The notes under the pieces: generated by a model
The model's input: the letters and a program-made list of their open reading frames with translations, nothing else
Databases searched by the model: none
What the model was told of the DNA's origin: nothing
From: Alistipes sp.
GTDB taxonomy: Bacteria > Bacteroidota > Bacteroidia > Bacteroidales > Rikenellaceae
DNA: 16,360 nucleotides
Reading direction: 5' to 3'
Assembly: GCA_022511355.1 (NCBI GenBank)
Contig: JAFLRS010000028.1
Coordinates: forward strand, 1-16,360
In this document: positions 7,289 to 14,128 of the stretch, piece after piece
Position numbering within the stretch: the stretch's first letter is position 1
Layout of the letters: each line of letters opens with the position of its first letter
Program-made: the position numbers and the translations under genes

Positions 7289-8650
7289 ATGAAAAGAGCG
7301 AAATTTTTATTGACGGCGGCATTGTCCGTGATGACTATGGCGTCATTTGCGCAGGATTTGGAGTCGTTCAACAATCCCGCATTCGCAAAGTACGGCGAGA
7401 CTTTGGAGCAGCGTAAGGAGAACTATCTGAACAGCACCTTCTTGAAGGAGTCGATTGCTAACCGCGATTACGGTGCGGCTACCGACTATCTGAAGGCTTT
7501 GGTCGAGAATTGTCCCACCGCATCCGAAAACATATATGTAAACGGTACCAACCTCTACAAGGCCAAGATTCAGCGTGCCAAGAGTCTGGCCGAGAAGCGC
7601 GGATATGTAGATTCGCTGATGTGGGTTTACGACCTCCGCAATCTGTATTTCGGCGACCATGCGACGCGCGGTTCCGATTATATTCTCGACCGCAAGGCCC
7701 GCGAGTTGCTGACCTACGATTCGTCGGACCGCGAGGGTATCCGTCAGGCGTTTACCGAGGCTATCGACGCGGCTGTCGCAAAGAGCGGAAAGGCTGACCC
7801 CGAATTGGTTGCCATCTACTTCAAGAATCTGTGCGACGACTACAAGAACGACGAGGTAAGCACCGCCGAGATTCTCGAGACCTATGAGCGTCTGTCGCCC
7901 ATGTTCGACAACATCAAGCCCGAGCAGGAGGAGCACAAGAACACCTTCGAGGTATGCTTCGGATTGAGCGGTGCCGCAAGCTGCGAGAATCTGGAGGCTC
8001 TCTTCTCGAAGAAGCTGGCTGCTGCGCCCGACGACCCTGCTGTTTTGGGTCAGGCTGTAAGTCTTATGTCGCGTGCCAACTGCGATTCCGACTTCTTCTT
8101 CAGCACGGCGGAGCATTACTATGAAATCAATCCTTCGTCGGATACGGCTCTGTTCCTTGCGCAGGGATTCCAGAACCGCAAGGAGTTCGACAAGGCCAAC
8201 ACCTATCTGCGCGAGGCTCTCAAGACCGAGAACGACCCCGCAGAGCGAGTTAAACTGCTGGTTCGCGTAGCGGTTGTCGAGTTGGCTGCGCAGCACTTCT
8301 CCGCTTCGGCCGAGGCTGCTTCGGAGGCTGTTGCCATCGACCCCGCAAACGGTTATGCATACTATATTCAGGCTCAGGCGTTCGCAATGGGCAATTCGGG
8401 CTGCGACAACGAACTGGCGCGCGGTGCCGCTTACTGGGTGGCATACGACGTGATGGCCAAGGCTGTTCAGAATCTGGACGGCGAGCCCGAAACCAAGGCT
8501 ACCGCACAGGAGACCATGAGCCGTTACCGCCGTTCGTTCCCCACTCAGGAGGAGTGCTTCTTCAACGAGTTGAAGGAGGGCAGCTCTTATGTAGTGGATT
8601 GCGGTGTGGCCCGCGGCCGTTCGACGACGGTTCGCTACCGTCCGCAGTAA
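7289..8650 (+). CDS. Secreted TPR-like protein of unknown function
   Basis: A 453-residue protein with a clear signal peptide (residues 1-21, KRAKFLLTAALSVMTMASFAQ, cleavage after FAQ) and no other membrane segment, so it is likely periplasmic or outer-membrane-associated. It is mostly alpha-helical. TPR-like helical pairs are plain around residues 281-372 (NPSSDTALFLAQGFQNRKEFDKA, then AVAIDPANGYAYYIQAQAF), with degenerate helices before them. It ends in a distinct non-TPR tail, GSSYVVDCGVARGRSTTVRYRP, which could be a docking segment. No catalytic motif is visible. It lies 50 bp after the barrel gene and 36 bp before lptC, so it is probably co-transcribed with them. TPR proteins commonly act as scaffolds; a link to outer-membrane or LPS assembly is suggested only by position. 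No convincing Shine-Dalgarno is present; the leader is A-rich. Confidence 0.8.
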   Translation: MKRAKFLLTAALSVMTMASFAQDLESFNNPAFAKYGETLEQRKENYLNSTFLKESIANRDYGAATDYLKALVENCPTASENIYVNGTNLYKAKIQRAKSLAEKRGYVDSLMWVYDLRNLYFGDHATRGSDYILDRKARELLTYDSSDREGIRQAFTEAIDAAVAKSGKADPELVAIYFKNLCDDYKNDEVSTAEILETYERLSPMFDNIKPEQEEHKNTFEVCFGLSGAASCENLEALFSKKLAAAPDDPAVLGQAVSLMSRANCDSDFFFSTAEHYYEINPSSDTALFLAQGFQNRKEFDKANTYLREALKTENDPAERVKLLVRVAVVELAAQHFSASAEAASEAVAIDPANGYAYYIQAQAFAMGNSGCDNELARGAAYWVAYDVMAKAVQNLDGEPETKATAQETMSRYRRSFPTQEECFFNELKEGSSYVVDCGVARGRSTTVRYRPQ

Positions 8651-8669
8651 TCGCACGGCGACAGGATTT

Positions 8670-8698
8670 AACGTTTCATTCGCGTGATGAAAGACGTT
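8670..8698 (+). promoter_or_regulatory. Hairpin enclosing the lptC start codon
   Basis: TTTCAT (8674-8679) pairs perfectly with ATGAAA (8687-8692), the first two codons of lptC. AACG (8670-8673) pairs with CGTT (8695-8698) beyond a two-base bulge (GA). The loop is TCGCGTG (8680-8686). The start codon is thus in a 10-bp stem, which could make lptC translation depend on ribosomes arriving from the upstream TPR gene, whose stop is at 8650. This is a reading of complementarity only. Confidence 0.45.
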
Positions 8699-9415
8699 GC
8701 AAAGTTATGGTTCAGGATAGCACTTCCTCTGTTGGGAAGTGCTATCTTGCTGTACTCTTGCAACGACGACGGCGGAGAGGCCGTGCCGGTGAACGAGGAG
8801 ACTCTGATGACCGAACAGAGCGAGAATCTCTCGATAATAATGTCGGAGAACGGACGTAAATCCTACTTTTTCAAGACTCCGCTTTTGGAGGGGTACACTC
8901 TGGCGCGCGACCCGTATCGCGAATTCCGCAAGGGTATCGACATCACGACCTATCAGGACGATTCGCTCTCGACGGTCAATTCGGTTCTTACGGCCAACTA
9001 TGCGATTTATTACGAGAACCGCAAGTTGTGGGAGGCCAAGGGCGACGTGGTGGTTGTAAAGACCGACGGAACGCAGCTCTATACGCAGCAGTTGTTCTGG
9101 AATTCGATGACCAAACGCATCTATTCGAACGTGGATACGAAAATCGTGAAGGGTTCGGATGTCTTTTACGGCGAGGGTTTCGAGTCCGACGAGGAGATAA
9201 AGCAGTGGAAGTTCCGCCGAATGACGGGCCGTATGTTCGTGAAGGTCGTCCCGGGCGAAGGCGGGGATGAGGATGCCGGAAGCGGAGCGGATGCCGGAAG
9301 CGGAGCGAATGCCGGAAGCGGAACGGATGCCGGTCCCGGACTTCAGCGGCCGATGACTGAAACGCCGTCGGGGCAGGCGGATGTGCAGCTGCGCGAAAAA
9401 AAGAATATACTATGA
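8687..9415 (+). CDS. lptC: LPS export ABC transporter periplasmic protein LptC, with low-complexity tail
   Basis: A 242-residue protein matching LptC, which takes lipopolysaccharide from the LptBFG transporter and passes it to LptA across the periplasm. The N-terminus has a hydrophobic segment ending in LLYSC, a plausible lipoprotein cleavage site (Cys25), although Tyr is unusual there; if uncleaved it would be a membrane anchor. The core (about 35-185) shows the LptC/OstA beta-strand pattern: YAIYYENRKLWEAKGDVVVV, then LYTQQLFWNSMTKRIYSN, KGSDVFYGEGFESDE and WKF. After VKVVPGEGG the last ~50 residues are a low-complexity tail with DAGSGA-type repeats, not part of the usual fold. I chose ATG 8687 over the adjoining GTG 8684. 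The stop overlaps the next start (ATGA, 9412-9415), indicating translational coupling. Two hairpins cover the first ~20 codons. Confidence 0.85.
   Translation: MKDVAKLWFRIALPLLGSAILLYSCNDDGGEAVPVNEETLMTEQSENLSIIMSENGRKSYFFKTPLLEGYTLARDPYREFRKGIDITTYQDDSLSTVNSVLTANYAIYYENRKLWEAKGDVVVVKTDGTQLYTQQLFWNSMTKRIYSNVDTKIVKGSDVFYGEGFESDEEIKQWKFRRMTGRMFVKVVPGEGGDEDAGSGADAGSGANAGSGTDAGPGLQRPMTETPSGQADVQLREKKNIL
8716..8746 (+). repeat. Perfect 12-bp inverted repeat within the lptC signal-peptide codons
   Basis: GATAGCACTTCC (8716-8727) and GGAAGTGCTATC (8735-8746) are exact reverse complements separated by the 7-nt loop TCTGTTG. It lies 30 bp into lptC and encodes the hydrophobic core IALPLLGSAILL. No T-run follows, so it is not a standard terminator. 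A perfect 12-bp stem is hard to explain by coding constraint alone and may influence translation or RNA decay. Confidence 0.6.
9272..9340 (+). repeat. 18-bp in-frame tandem repeat encoding the LptC tail
   Basis: Units of 18 bp begin at 9272, 9290, 9308 and 9326 (the last is 15 bp and diverged). Units 1 and 2 are identical (GATGCCGGAAGCGGAGCG); unit 3 differs by two bases. Each encodes six residues, (D/N)AGSG(A/T), so copy-number change would keep the frame and alter only tail length. The repeat is followed by a Pro/Gly-containing stretch up to the lptC stop. Confidence 0.85.
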
Positions 9416-10695
9416 CGCTTTCGATAACCACATCGCTCATAATCATTGTTTTGATGCTTGTTTTGTCGGGGTTTTTCTCCGGCATGGAGATAGCATTCGT
9501 AAACAAAAACCGGTTGAAGCTCGAGATAGACCGCAAGCAGAGTCGGATGTTCGACCGCATTGCCGACATTTTCGCACGCAATCCGGGGCAGTATCTGACG
9601 ACTATACTGGTTGGCAACAATATCGCTTTGGTCGTCTATTCGCTCTGTATGTCGATACTGCTGCGCGGAGTTGCGTGGAGCATGGGGTGGCATGACATTT
9701 TCGAACACGGTTCGATACTGCTCGAGACGGTTATACCCACGATTATCATCATTTTCGTGGCCGAGTTCATACCCAAATCGACGGTGCGGATCAATCCCAA
9801 TTTCTATTATCGCATCTTTGCGCCGGTAATACTGTTTTTCTATCTGATACTCTATCCCGTAGCGCGTTTCACGACATTGCTTTCATACGGCATACTTCGC
9901 ATTTTCGGCCGCCGCGTGAAGGACAACGACGCCCAGATGCACTTCGACCGCAGCGATTTGGAGCATCTGCTCGACGCCAACAACAGCGACGACCGCCATG
10001 AGACGGAGCAGGAGATCCGCATATTTCAGAATGCGTTGGATTTCGCCGATTTGCGTGTTCGCGACTGCATGGTGTCGCGGGTGGATGTCGAGGCTGTGGA
10101 TATCGACGAGACCACCATCGAATCGCTTACGGGCCGATTCGTCGAGACGATGTATTCGCGCATATTCGTATGGCGCGATTCGATAGACAACATTATCGGA
10201 TATGTCAATTCGAAGAGTCTGTTCCGCGAGCCGCAGAGTGTGAAGGAGGTGCTTATGAAGGTCGATTACGTGGCCGAGACTCTGCCGTTGCAGAATATGC
10301 TGGAGCGTTTCATGAAGAGCAAGAGCAATGTGGCGGTGGTTATCGACGAGTTCGGCGGCACGGCCGGCATAATTTCGCTGGAGGATGTGCTGGAGCAGAT
10401 TTTCGGCGACATCGAGGACGAGCACGACACTCCCGAGTTGGTGGAGAAGCAGACGGGCGAAGGGGAGTATGTATTTTCGTGCCGTCTGGATGTGGACTAT
10501 CTTAACGAGAAGTACGGATTGGGCATCGAGGAGAGCGAGGAGTACGACACTTTGGCCGGATACATTATATATAATTACGACGGTTTGCCGCAGGCGGGCG
10601 AGGTGCTTACTGCGGGACATCTGCGCATACGCATATTGCGTACCACGCGTTCGCGCATAGAATTGGCTCGGGTGGAGCTTCTCGAAAAAAATTAA
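9412..10695 (+). CDS. CNNM-domain (DUF21) membrane protein with CBS pair and CorC/HlyC domain
   Basis: A 427-residue inner-membrane protein of the CNNM/CorC/'hemolysin' family, which includes Mg2+ transporters and, in Bacteroidota, the gliding-associated GldE. The N-terminal CNNM domain has membrane segments near residues 4-24, 61-85, 104-120 and 131-155, with the family signatures LSGFFSGMEIAF, GNNIALVVYS and EFIPKSTV. A linker rich in charged residues leads to a CBS pair (about 215-335), including VAVVIDEFGGTAGIISLEDVLEQIFGDI, typical of the nucleotide-sensing second CBS. The C-terminal CorC_HlyC domain (about 350-425, YDTLAGYIIY) ends the protein. All domains are intact. The start overlaps the lptC stop (ATGA), so translation is probably coupled. 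A transport or ion-sensing role is family knowledge; a specific link to LPS transport or gliding is unproven, so I give no symbol. Confidence 0.9.
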   Translation: MTLSITTSLIIIVLMLVLSGFFSGMEIAFVNKNRLKLEIDRKQSRMFDRIADIFARNPGQYLTTILVGNNIALVVYSLCMSILLRGVAWSMGWHDIFEHGSILLETVIPTIIIIFVAEFIPKSTVRINPNFYYRIFAPVILFFYLILYPVARFTTLLSYGILRIFGRRVKDNDAQMHFDRSDLEHLLDANNSDDRHETEQEIRIFQNALDFADLRVRDCMVSRVDVEAVDIDETTIESLTGRFVETMYSRIFVWRDSIDNIIGYVNSKSLFREPQSVKEVLMKVDYVAETLPLQNMLERFMKSKSNVAVVIDEFGGTAGIISLEDVLEQIFGDIEDEHDTPELVEKQTGEGEYVFSCRLDVDYLNEKYGLGIEESEEYDTLAGYIIYNYDGLPQAGEVLTAGHLRIRILRTTRSRIELARVELLEKN

Positions 10696-10705
10696 GCGGC
10701 GAAAC

Positions 10706-10738
10706 TTTACGTATTTAGGAATAAATTCATTATCTTTG
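10706..10738 (+). promoter_or_regulatory. Promoter for the PpiD-like gene
   Basis: TATCTTTG at 10731-10738 is an exact TAnnTTTG -7 box of the Bacteroidota primary sigma factor. A TTTA-type -33 element lies at 10706-10709, with 21 bp between, slightly long. Transcription would start near 10744, leaving a leader of about 44 nt that is strongly A-rich before the ATG at 10788 (AAAATAGGAAAA), a typical strong initiation context in this phylum. Confidence 0.65.
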
Positions 10739-10787
10739 ACGGCCAAACAGGCATTTTTGGAATAGATAAAACAATAAAATAGGAAAA

Positions 10788-12818
10788 ATGGCAACATTAA
10801 ACACTTTGAGAACCAAATTCGGCATTGTGCTGTCGATTGTGATTGCACTTGCGCTTTTGGCATTTATCCTTTCGCTGAAGACCGAAATGGGTTTTTCGGG
10901 CAACAACCCCAAGGTGGGTGAGATTGCCGGCGACAAGATTACTTACTCCGAATTTTATGACGAGTACGAACTTACGAAGATGCAGAACGGCGGCAACGAC
11001 GTGTATGACGAGGCTTCGGAGGAGCGCATCAATGCAGCTGCATGGCAGTCGCTTATTGCCAGACATGCGGTGCTTCCGGGTTTCGAGCGTTTGGGTCTGA
11101 CCGTCACCGACGCCGAACGTATAGGTATGTTGTCGGGCGAGCATCTGTCGGGCGTGTATTACAGTTTCTTTGCCGACCCCGCGACGGGCGAGTACGATGT
11201 TGCCGCTTTGGCCGATTTTCTTGCTGCGGCCGACAACAACCCCCAGCTCGGACAAACGTGGAAGTATATCAATTCGCAGGCTGTTCTGGAGCGTGAGATT
11301 ACCAAATTTTTGGGTTTGGTTCGCGGCGGAGCCTATGTGAATTCGCTGGAGGTTGCCGACGGTGTGCGCAATGCGAACCGCACTTTCAGCGGCAAGGTTG
11401 CATACAAATCCTATGCATCGGTGCCCGATTCGCTCTTCAAGGTCAGCACTTCGGAGGCCAAGAGATATTACAAAGAGCATAAAAACCTCTACAAGCAGCA
11501 GCCTTCGCGCACGATTAACTACGTGGTGTTCGACGTAGACCCCACGGCAGAGGATATGGAGGCATTGGAGTCCACGGTTTATGCCAGGGCCGATGAGTTT
11601 GCGGTTGCCGACGATGTGAAGAGTTTCGTTCGTCAGAACCGCGGAACCGTCGAGAACAACTTCGTGAGCCGTGCCCAGCTCTCGACCGCCGAGGCCGAGG
11701 CTCTGATGGCCGGCAAGATGTACGGTCCCGTTCTCGAAAACGATGTGTGGAAGATGGCGCGTGTGGTCGAGAGCCGCAATGTGCCCGATTCGATAGGTTT
11801 GCGCCATGTGGTTCTTTCGTATAGCGAGGAGGCTTTGGCCGACAGTCTGATGACCGTACTCAAAAATGGCGGCGACTTCGCCCGCATAGCTGCCGACTAC
11901 TCGATTGCGCAGACGGCGGTTGCAGGCGGCGAGTTGGGCGTTATGCCTTTCTCGGCTCTTCCGAAGGAGTTTGCCGACGAGCTTTCCGCAGCGAAGAAGG
12001 GCGACAAGGTTAAGGTGGTTTCGGGCAATGTGATTCAGCTCATCGATGTGTATCGCGCCGACAAACCTTCGAAGCATATCAATGTGGCTCGCATAGAGTA
12101 TCCCGTGGAGGCATCTTCGGCAACGAAGCGTGCTGTTCACAATGCGGCAAGTTCGTTCGCGGTGAATGCGAAGGGTTCGGTTGCGAACTTCAGTGCTGCG
12201 GCCGACAATGCAGCCGTTACGACCCGCACGGCAGCCATATACAACGGCGAGCGTTCGGTTCGCGGTCTCGACAAGTCGCACGAAATCGTTCGCTGGGCTT
12301 ACGGAGCCGACAAGGGCGACGTTTCGGAGATATTCAATGTGGGCAAGGATTACGTGGTGGCTATTCTCACCGATATCGACAACAATGAATACCGTTCGCT
12401 CAAGAGCGTGCAGAATGAGGTTTACAATGCCGTGATGCGCGACAAGAAGTACGAATATATTGCAGCTTCGGCGGAGGGTGCCGATGTCGAGGCTGTAGCC
12501 GAGAGCTTCGGTACTGCGGTTACCGAGTTCGACAATTTGAGCAATTCGGCCTATTACATTCCGCAGGTGGGCTTCGAACCCCGTTTGGTGGGTGCTGTTA
12601 CGGCGACCGAGGAGATTGGTGCTTTGTCGGCTCCCGTGAAGGGTTCGTCGGGCGTATACCTCTTTACTGTGGAGGATATCGCCGACAGCGAAGCTCAGAC
12701 CGCTGAAGCAGAGCAGGTTCGCCGTCAGTCGGCAGCCGAGGGCATGGCTCAGCAGGCGGCGATGTTCGCCCTTCAGGAGCTTGCGAAGGTTAAGGATTTG
12801 CGCAGCCGTTACTTCTAA
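10788..12818 (+). CDS. PpiD/SurA-type peptidyl-prolyl cis-trans isomerase, membrane-anchored
   Basis: A 676-residue periplasmic folding factor. An uncleaved N-terminal membrane segment (about residues 12-30, FGIVLSIVIALALLAFILSL) anchors it in the inner membrane with the bulk in the periplasm, as in E. coli PpiD (623 aa). The SurA_N-like chaperone region follows (VGEIAGDKITYSEFYDEYE, about 43-62, then helical to ~240). The parvulin rotamase domain begins near Arg339 (IGLRHVVLSYS) and contains GGDFARIAADYS and GGELGVMPFSALPKEFADEL, so the core is intact. The C-terminal ~230 residues resemble a second, degenerate parvulin/chaperone module, with KGDVSEIFNVGKDYVVAILTDID. It has its own promoter upstream and a strong terminator 21 bp downstream, so it is probably monocistronic, with some read-through from the CNNM gene. 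Assisting newly exported and outer-membrane proteins is the expected role. Confidence 0.88.
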   Translation: MATLNTLRTKFGIVLSIVIALALLAFILSLKTEMGFSGNNPKVGEIAGDKITYSEFYDEYELTKMQNGGNDVYDEASEERINAAAWQSLIARHAVLPGFERLGLTVTDAERIGMLSGEHLSGVYYSFFADPATGEYDVAALADFLAAADNNPQLGQTWKYINSQAVLEREITKFLGLVRGGAYVNSLEVADGVRNANRTFSGKVAYKSYASVPDSLFKVSTSEAKRYYKEHKNLYKQQPSRTINYVVFDVDPTAEDMEALESTVYARADEFAVADDVKSFVRQNRGTVENNFVSRAQLSTAEAEALMAGKMYGPVLENDVWKMARVVESRNVPDSIGLRHVVLSYSEEALADSLMTVLKNGGDFARIAADYSIAQTAVAGGELGVMPFSALPKEFADELSAAKKGDKVKVVSGNVIQLIDVYRADKPSKHINVARIEYPVEASSATKRAVHNAASSFAVNAKGSVANFSAAADNAAVTTRTAAIYNGERSVRGLDKSHEIVRWAYGADKGDVSEIFNVGKDYVVAILTDIDNNEYRSLKSVQNEVYNAVMRDKKYEYIAASAEGADVEAVAESFGTAVTEFDNLSNSAYYIPQVGFEPRLVGAVTATEEIGALSAPVKGSSGVYLFTVEDIADSEAQTAEAEQVRRQSAAEGMAQQAAMFALQELAKVKDLRSRYF

Positions 12819-12839
12819 TCGCTGTGCGGTGCTTGTGAT

Positions 12840-12874
12840 GACGGCGGTCTTTGGGAAGGCCGCCGTCTTTTTTT
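12840..12874 (+). terminator. Strong Rho-independent terminator after the PpiD-like gene
   Basis: GACGGCGGTCTT (12840-12851) pairs with AAGGCCGCCGTC (12856-12867), 12 bp with a single G-U pair, around the loop TGGG. Seven T residues follow (12868-12874). It begins 21 bp after the stop codon of the isomerase gene. Confidence 0.95.
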
Positions 12875-12880
12875 CGGGGT

Positions 12881-12911
12881 TTTGCCGATTGCGGGAAAAG
12901 ATATATCTTTG
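12881..12911 (+). promoter_or_regulatory. Promoter for tatA-tatC
   Basis: TTTG at 12881-12884 and TATCTTTG at 12904-12911 are separated by exactly 19 bp, a complete match to the Bacteroidota -33/-7 consensus. Transcription would start near 12917 with a leader of about 26 nt. The -33 box lies just 6 bp past the T-run of the preceding terminator. Confidence 0.85.
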
Positions 12912-12942
12912 TTGTCGGAAACGTATTAAAATTTGCGAGTCT

Positions 12943-13170
12943 ATGATGTTGAATGTAATGCCGCTGCTGTTCGGGAACTTCGGATGGAGCGAGATTCTGA
13001 TTATCGTACTGCTTGTGCTGATATTTTTCGGCGGCAAGAAGATTCCCGAACTGATGCGCGGAATGGGCCGCGGAGTGAAGGAGTTCAAGGATGCCGTGAA
13101 CAAGGATTACTCTGCGGAGGAGGCTCCGAAGAAGGAGGAGAGCGGGGATAACGGTACTTCGGCCGAATAG
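12943..13170 (+). CDS. tatA: Sec-independent protein translocase TatA
   Basis: A 75-residue protein with the TatA/TatE plan: a short N-terminal membrane helix (about 14-29, WSEILIIVLLVLIFFGG), the FGGKKIPEL hinge, an amphipathic helix (RGMGRGVKEFKDAV), and a charged, unstructured tail rich in Glu and Lys. TatA oligomers form the passage through which folded, twin-arginine-signal proteins cross the inner membrane. ATG at 12943 is the first of two adjacent start codons (12943 and 12946); a further ATG at 12958 would leave just the helix region, so the exact start is uncertain by a few residues. Its own promoter lies directly upstream, and tatC follows after 47 bp. No separate tatB is present here. 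Confidence 0.93.
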   Translation: MMLNVMPLLFGNFGWSEILIIVLLVLIFFGGKKIPELMRGMGRGVKEFKDAVNKDYSAEEAPKKEESGDNGTSAE

Positions 13171-13217
13171 CGGCTGACGCAGGGAGTCGGATTTCTGCTG
13201 TTTTCGGGATTGCAAAG

Positions 13218-14021
13218 ATGGGAGTCTTCTCGAGGAGGGGTTCTGACGACGGCGATATGCCGTTTTTCGACCATTTGGAAGCTTTGCGTCCGCGACTGAT
13301 ACGGTCGGCGGCGGTGCTGGTCGTGCTGATGTGTGCGGCTTTCTTCTGCAAGGGTTGGCTGATGGCTGTGATAATGGGGCCTCAGTCGCCCGATTTCGCG
13401 ACCAACCGACTTTTTGCCCGTATGGCGGTTCTGCTTTCGTCGGAGGTGCTGCATATCAATCGGCAGCCTCTGTTTCTTATAAATACGGCTATAGCCGGAC
13501 AGTTCAACTTGCATCTGTCGCTGTCATTCTGGACGGCCGTAATACTTACCGTTCCATATTTGCTGGGCGAGCTGTGGGGGTTCGTGAAACCCGCACTCAC
13601 CGAACGCGAACTGCGTGCAAGCCATATGTTCGTGCTGTCGGTTTCGGCCTGTTTTTTTACTGGTTTGCTGTTCGGATATTTCGTTGTAGCGCCGCTGTCG
13701 GTGAATTTTCTTTCGGGCTACACGGTGAGCGGAGAGATTTCCAACATGACAGGAATCGATTCGTATGTGTCGCTGGTTCTTAATCTTACGCTTGCCTGCG
13801 GGGTTGTGTTCCTGCTGCCGGCGGCTGCCGATATGATGTCGCGTGCGGGATTGTTGTCGGCCTCGTTCATGCGTCGTTGCCGTCGTCATGCGATAGTGGT
13901 TATGGCTGCCATGGCGGCGCTGATTACTCCGCCCGATGCGGCGAGTATGCTGTTGGTGCTGCTGCCGCTGTACGGACTCTATGAGGCGGGCATTGCGATA
14001 GCCGCACGTCATAATCCTTGA
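13218..14021 (+). CDS. tatC: Sec-independent protein translocase TatC
   Basis: A 267-residue, six-helix inner-membrane protein that recognises twin-arginine signal peptides and docks TatA. The conserved N-terminal cytoplasmic motif is FFDHLEALRPRL (Glu21, equivalent to E. coli Glu15). The first cytoplasmic loop has ELWGFVKPALTERE, where Glu131 aligns with E. coli Glu103. ITPPDAAS (Asp240) matches the ITPPD motif before the last helices, followed by LLPLYGLYEAGI. Length is near the E. coli protein (258 aa), with a somewhat extended first periplasmic loop (about residues 53-95). It is the second gene of the tatA promoter unit. The ATG at 13218 is preferred because it leaves a short cytoplasmic tail before the DHLE motif; ATG 13257 is possible but would leave almost no tail. 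Confidence 0.95.
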   Translation: MGVFSRRGSDDGDMPFFDHLEALRPRLIRSAAVLVVLMCAAFFCKGWLMAVIMGPQSPDFATNRLFARMAVLLSSEVLHINRQPLFLINTAIAGQFNLHLSLSFWTAVILTVPYLLGELWGFVKPALTERELRASHMFVLSVSACFFTGLLFGYFVVAPLSVNFLSGYTVSGEISNMTGIDSYVSLVLNLTLACGVVFLLPAAADMMSRAGLLSASFMRRCRRHAIVVMAAMAALITPPDAASMLLVLLPLYGLYEAGIAIAARHNP

Positions 14022-14035
14022 AATATCTGCAAAAA

Positions 14036-14067
14036 GTTGTCATTTTCAGCCTTTTTGTATATATTTG
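14036..14067 (+). promoter_or_regulatory. Promoter for mutA-mutB
   Basis: TATATTTG at 14060-14067 is an exact TAnnTTTG -7 box, and GTTG at 14036-14039 forms the -33 element 20 bp upstream. Transcription would start near 14073, giving a leader of about 56 nt. The leader holds an inverted repeat, TTGTTA (14086-14091) and TAACAA (14098-14103) around ATTTGA, that could be a small operator or hairpin. It is very A/T-rich up to the ATG. Confidence 0.75.
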
Positions 14068-14128
14068 TGTGATTTTTTGCAAGCATTGTTAATTTGATAA
14101 CAACAAAACACCAATCATAAATAAAATT

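Noticed and set aside
8684..8686. GTG start for lptC
   Set aside because: It is directly adjacent to ATG 8687, which is the stronger codon and lies in the same frame; the difference is one residue.
9272..9340. Short repeats as a CRISPR-like array
   Set aside because: The 18-bp units are directly adjacent without spacers and are in frame within lptC, so they are a coding tandem repeat.
10797..13103. Minus-strand open frame of 768 codons opposite the PpiD-like gene and tatA
   Set aside because: It spans a terminator, a promoter and two well-supported + strand genes, and its translation shows no known motif. Similar shadows opposite mfd, the TPR gene and mutA were dropped for the same reason.
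14028..14056. Weak terminator after tatC
   Set aside because: CTGcAAAA and TTTTcAG can pair over 7 bp with a bulge and some Ts follow, but the stem is A/T-rich and lies inside the mutA promoter; too weak to report as a terminator.
14068..14128. Cobalamin riboswitch before the B12-dependent mutase genes
   Set aside because: The leader is only about 56 nt and lacks any B12-box-like or multi-stem structure; cobalamin riboswitches are much longer.
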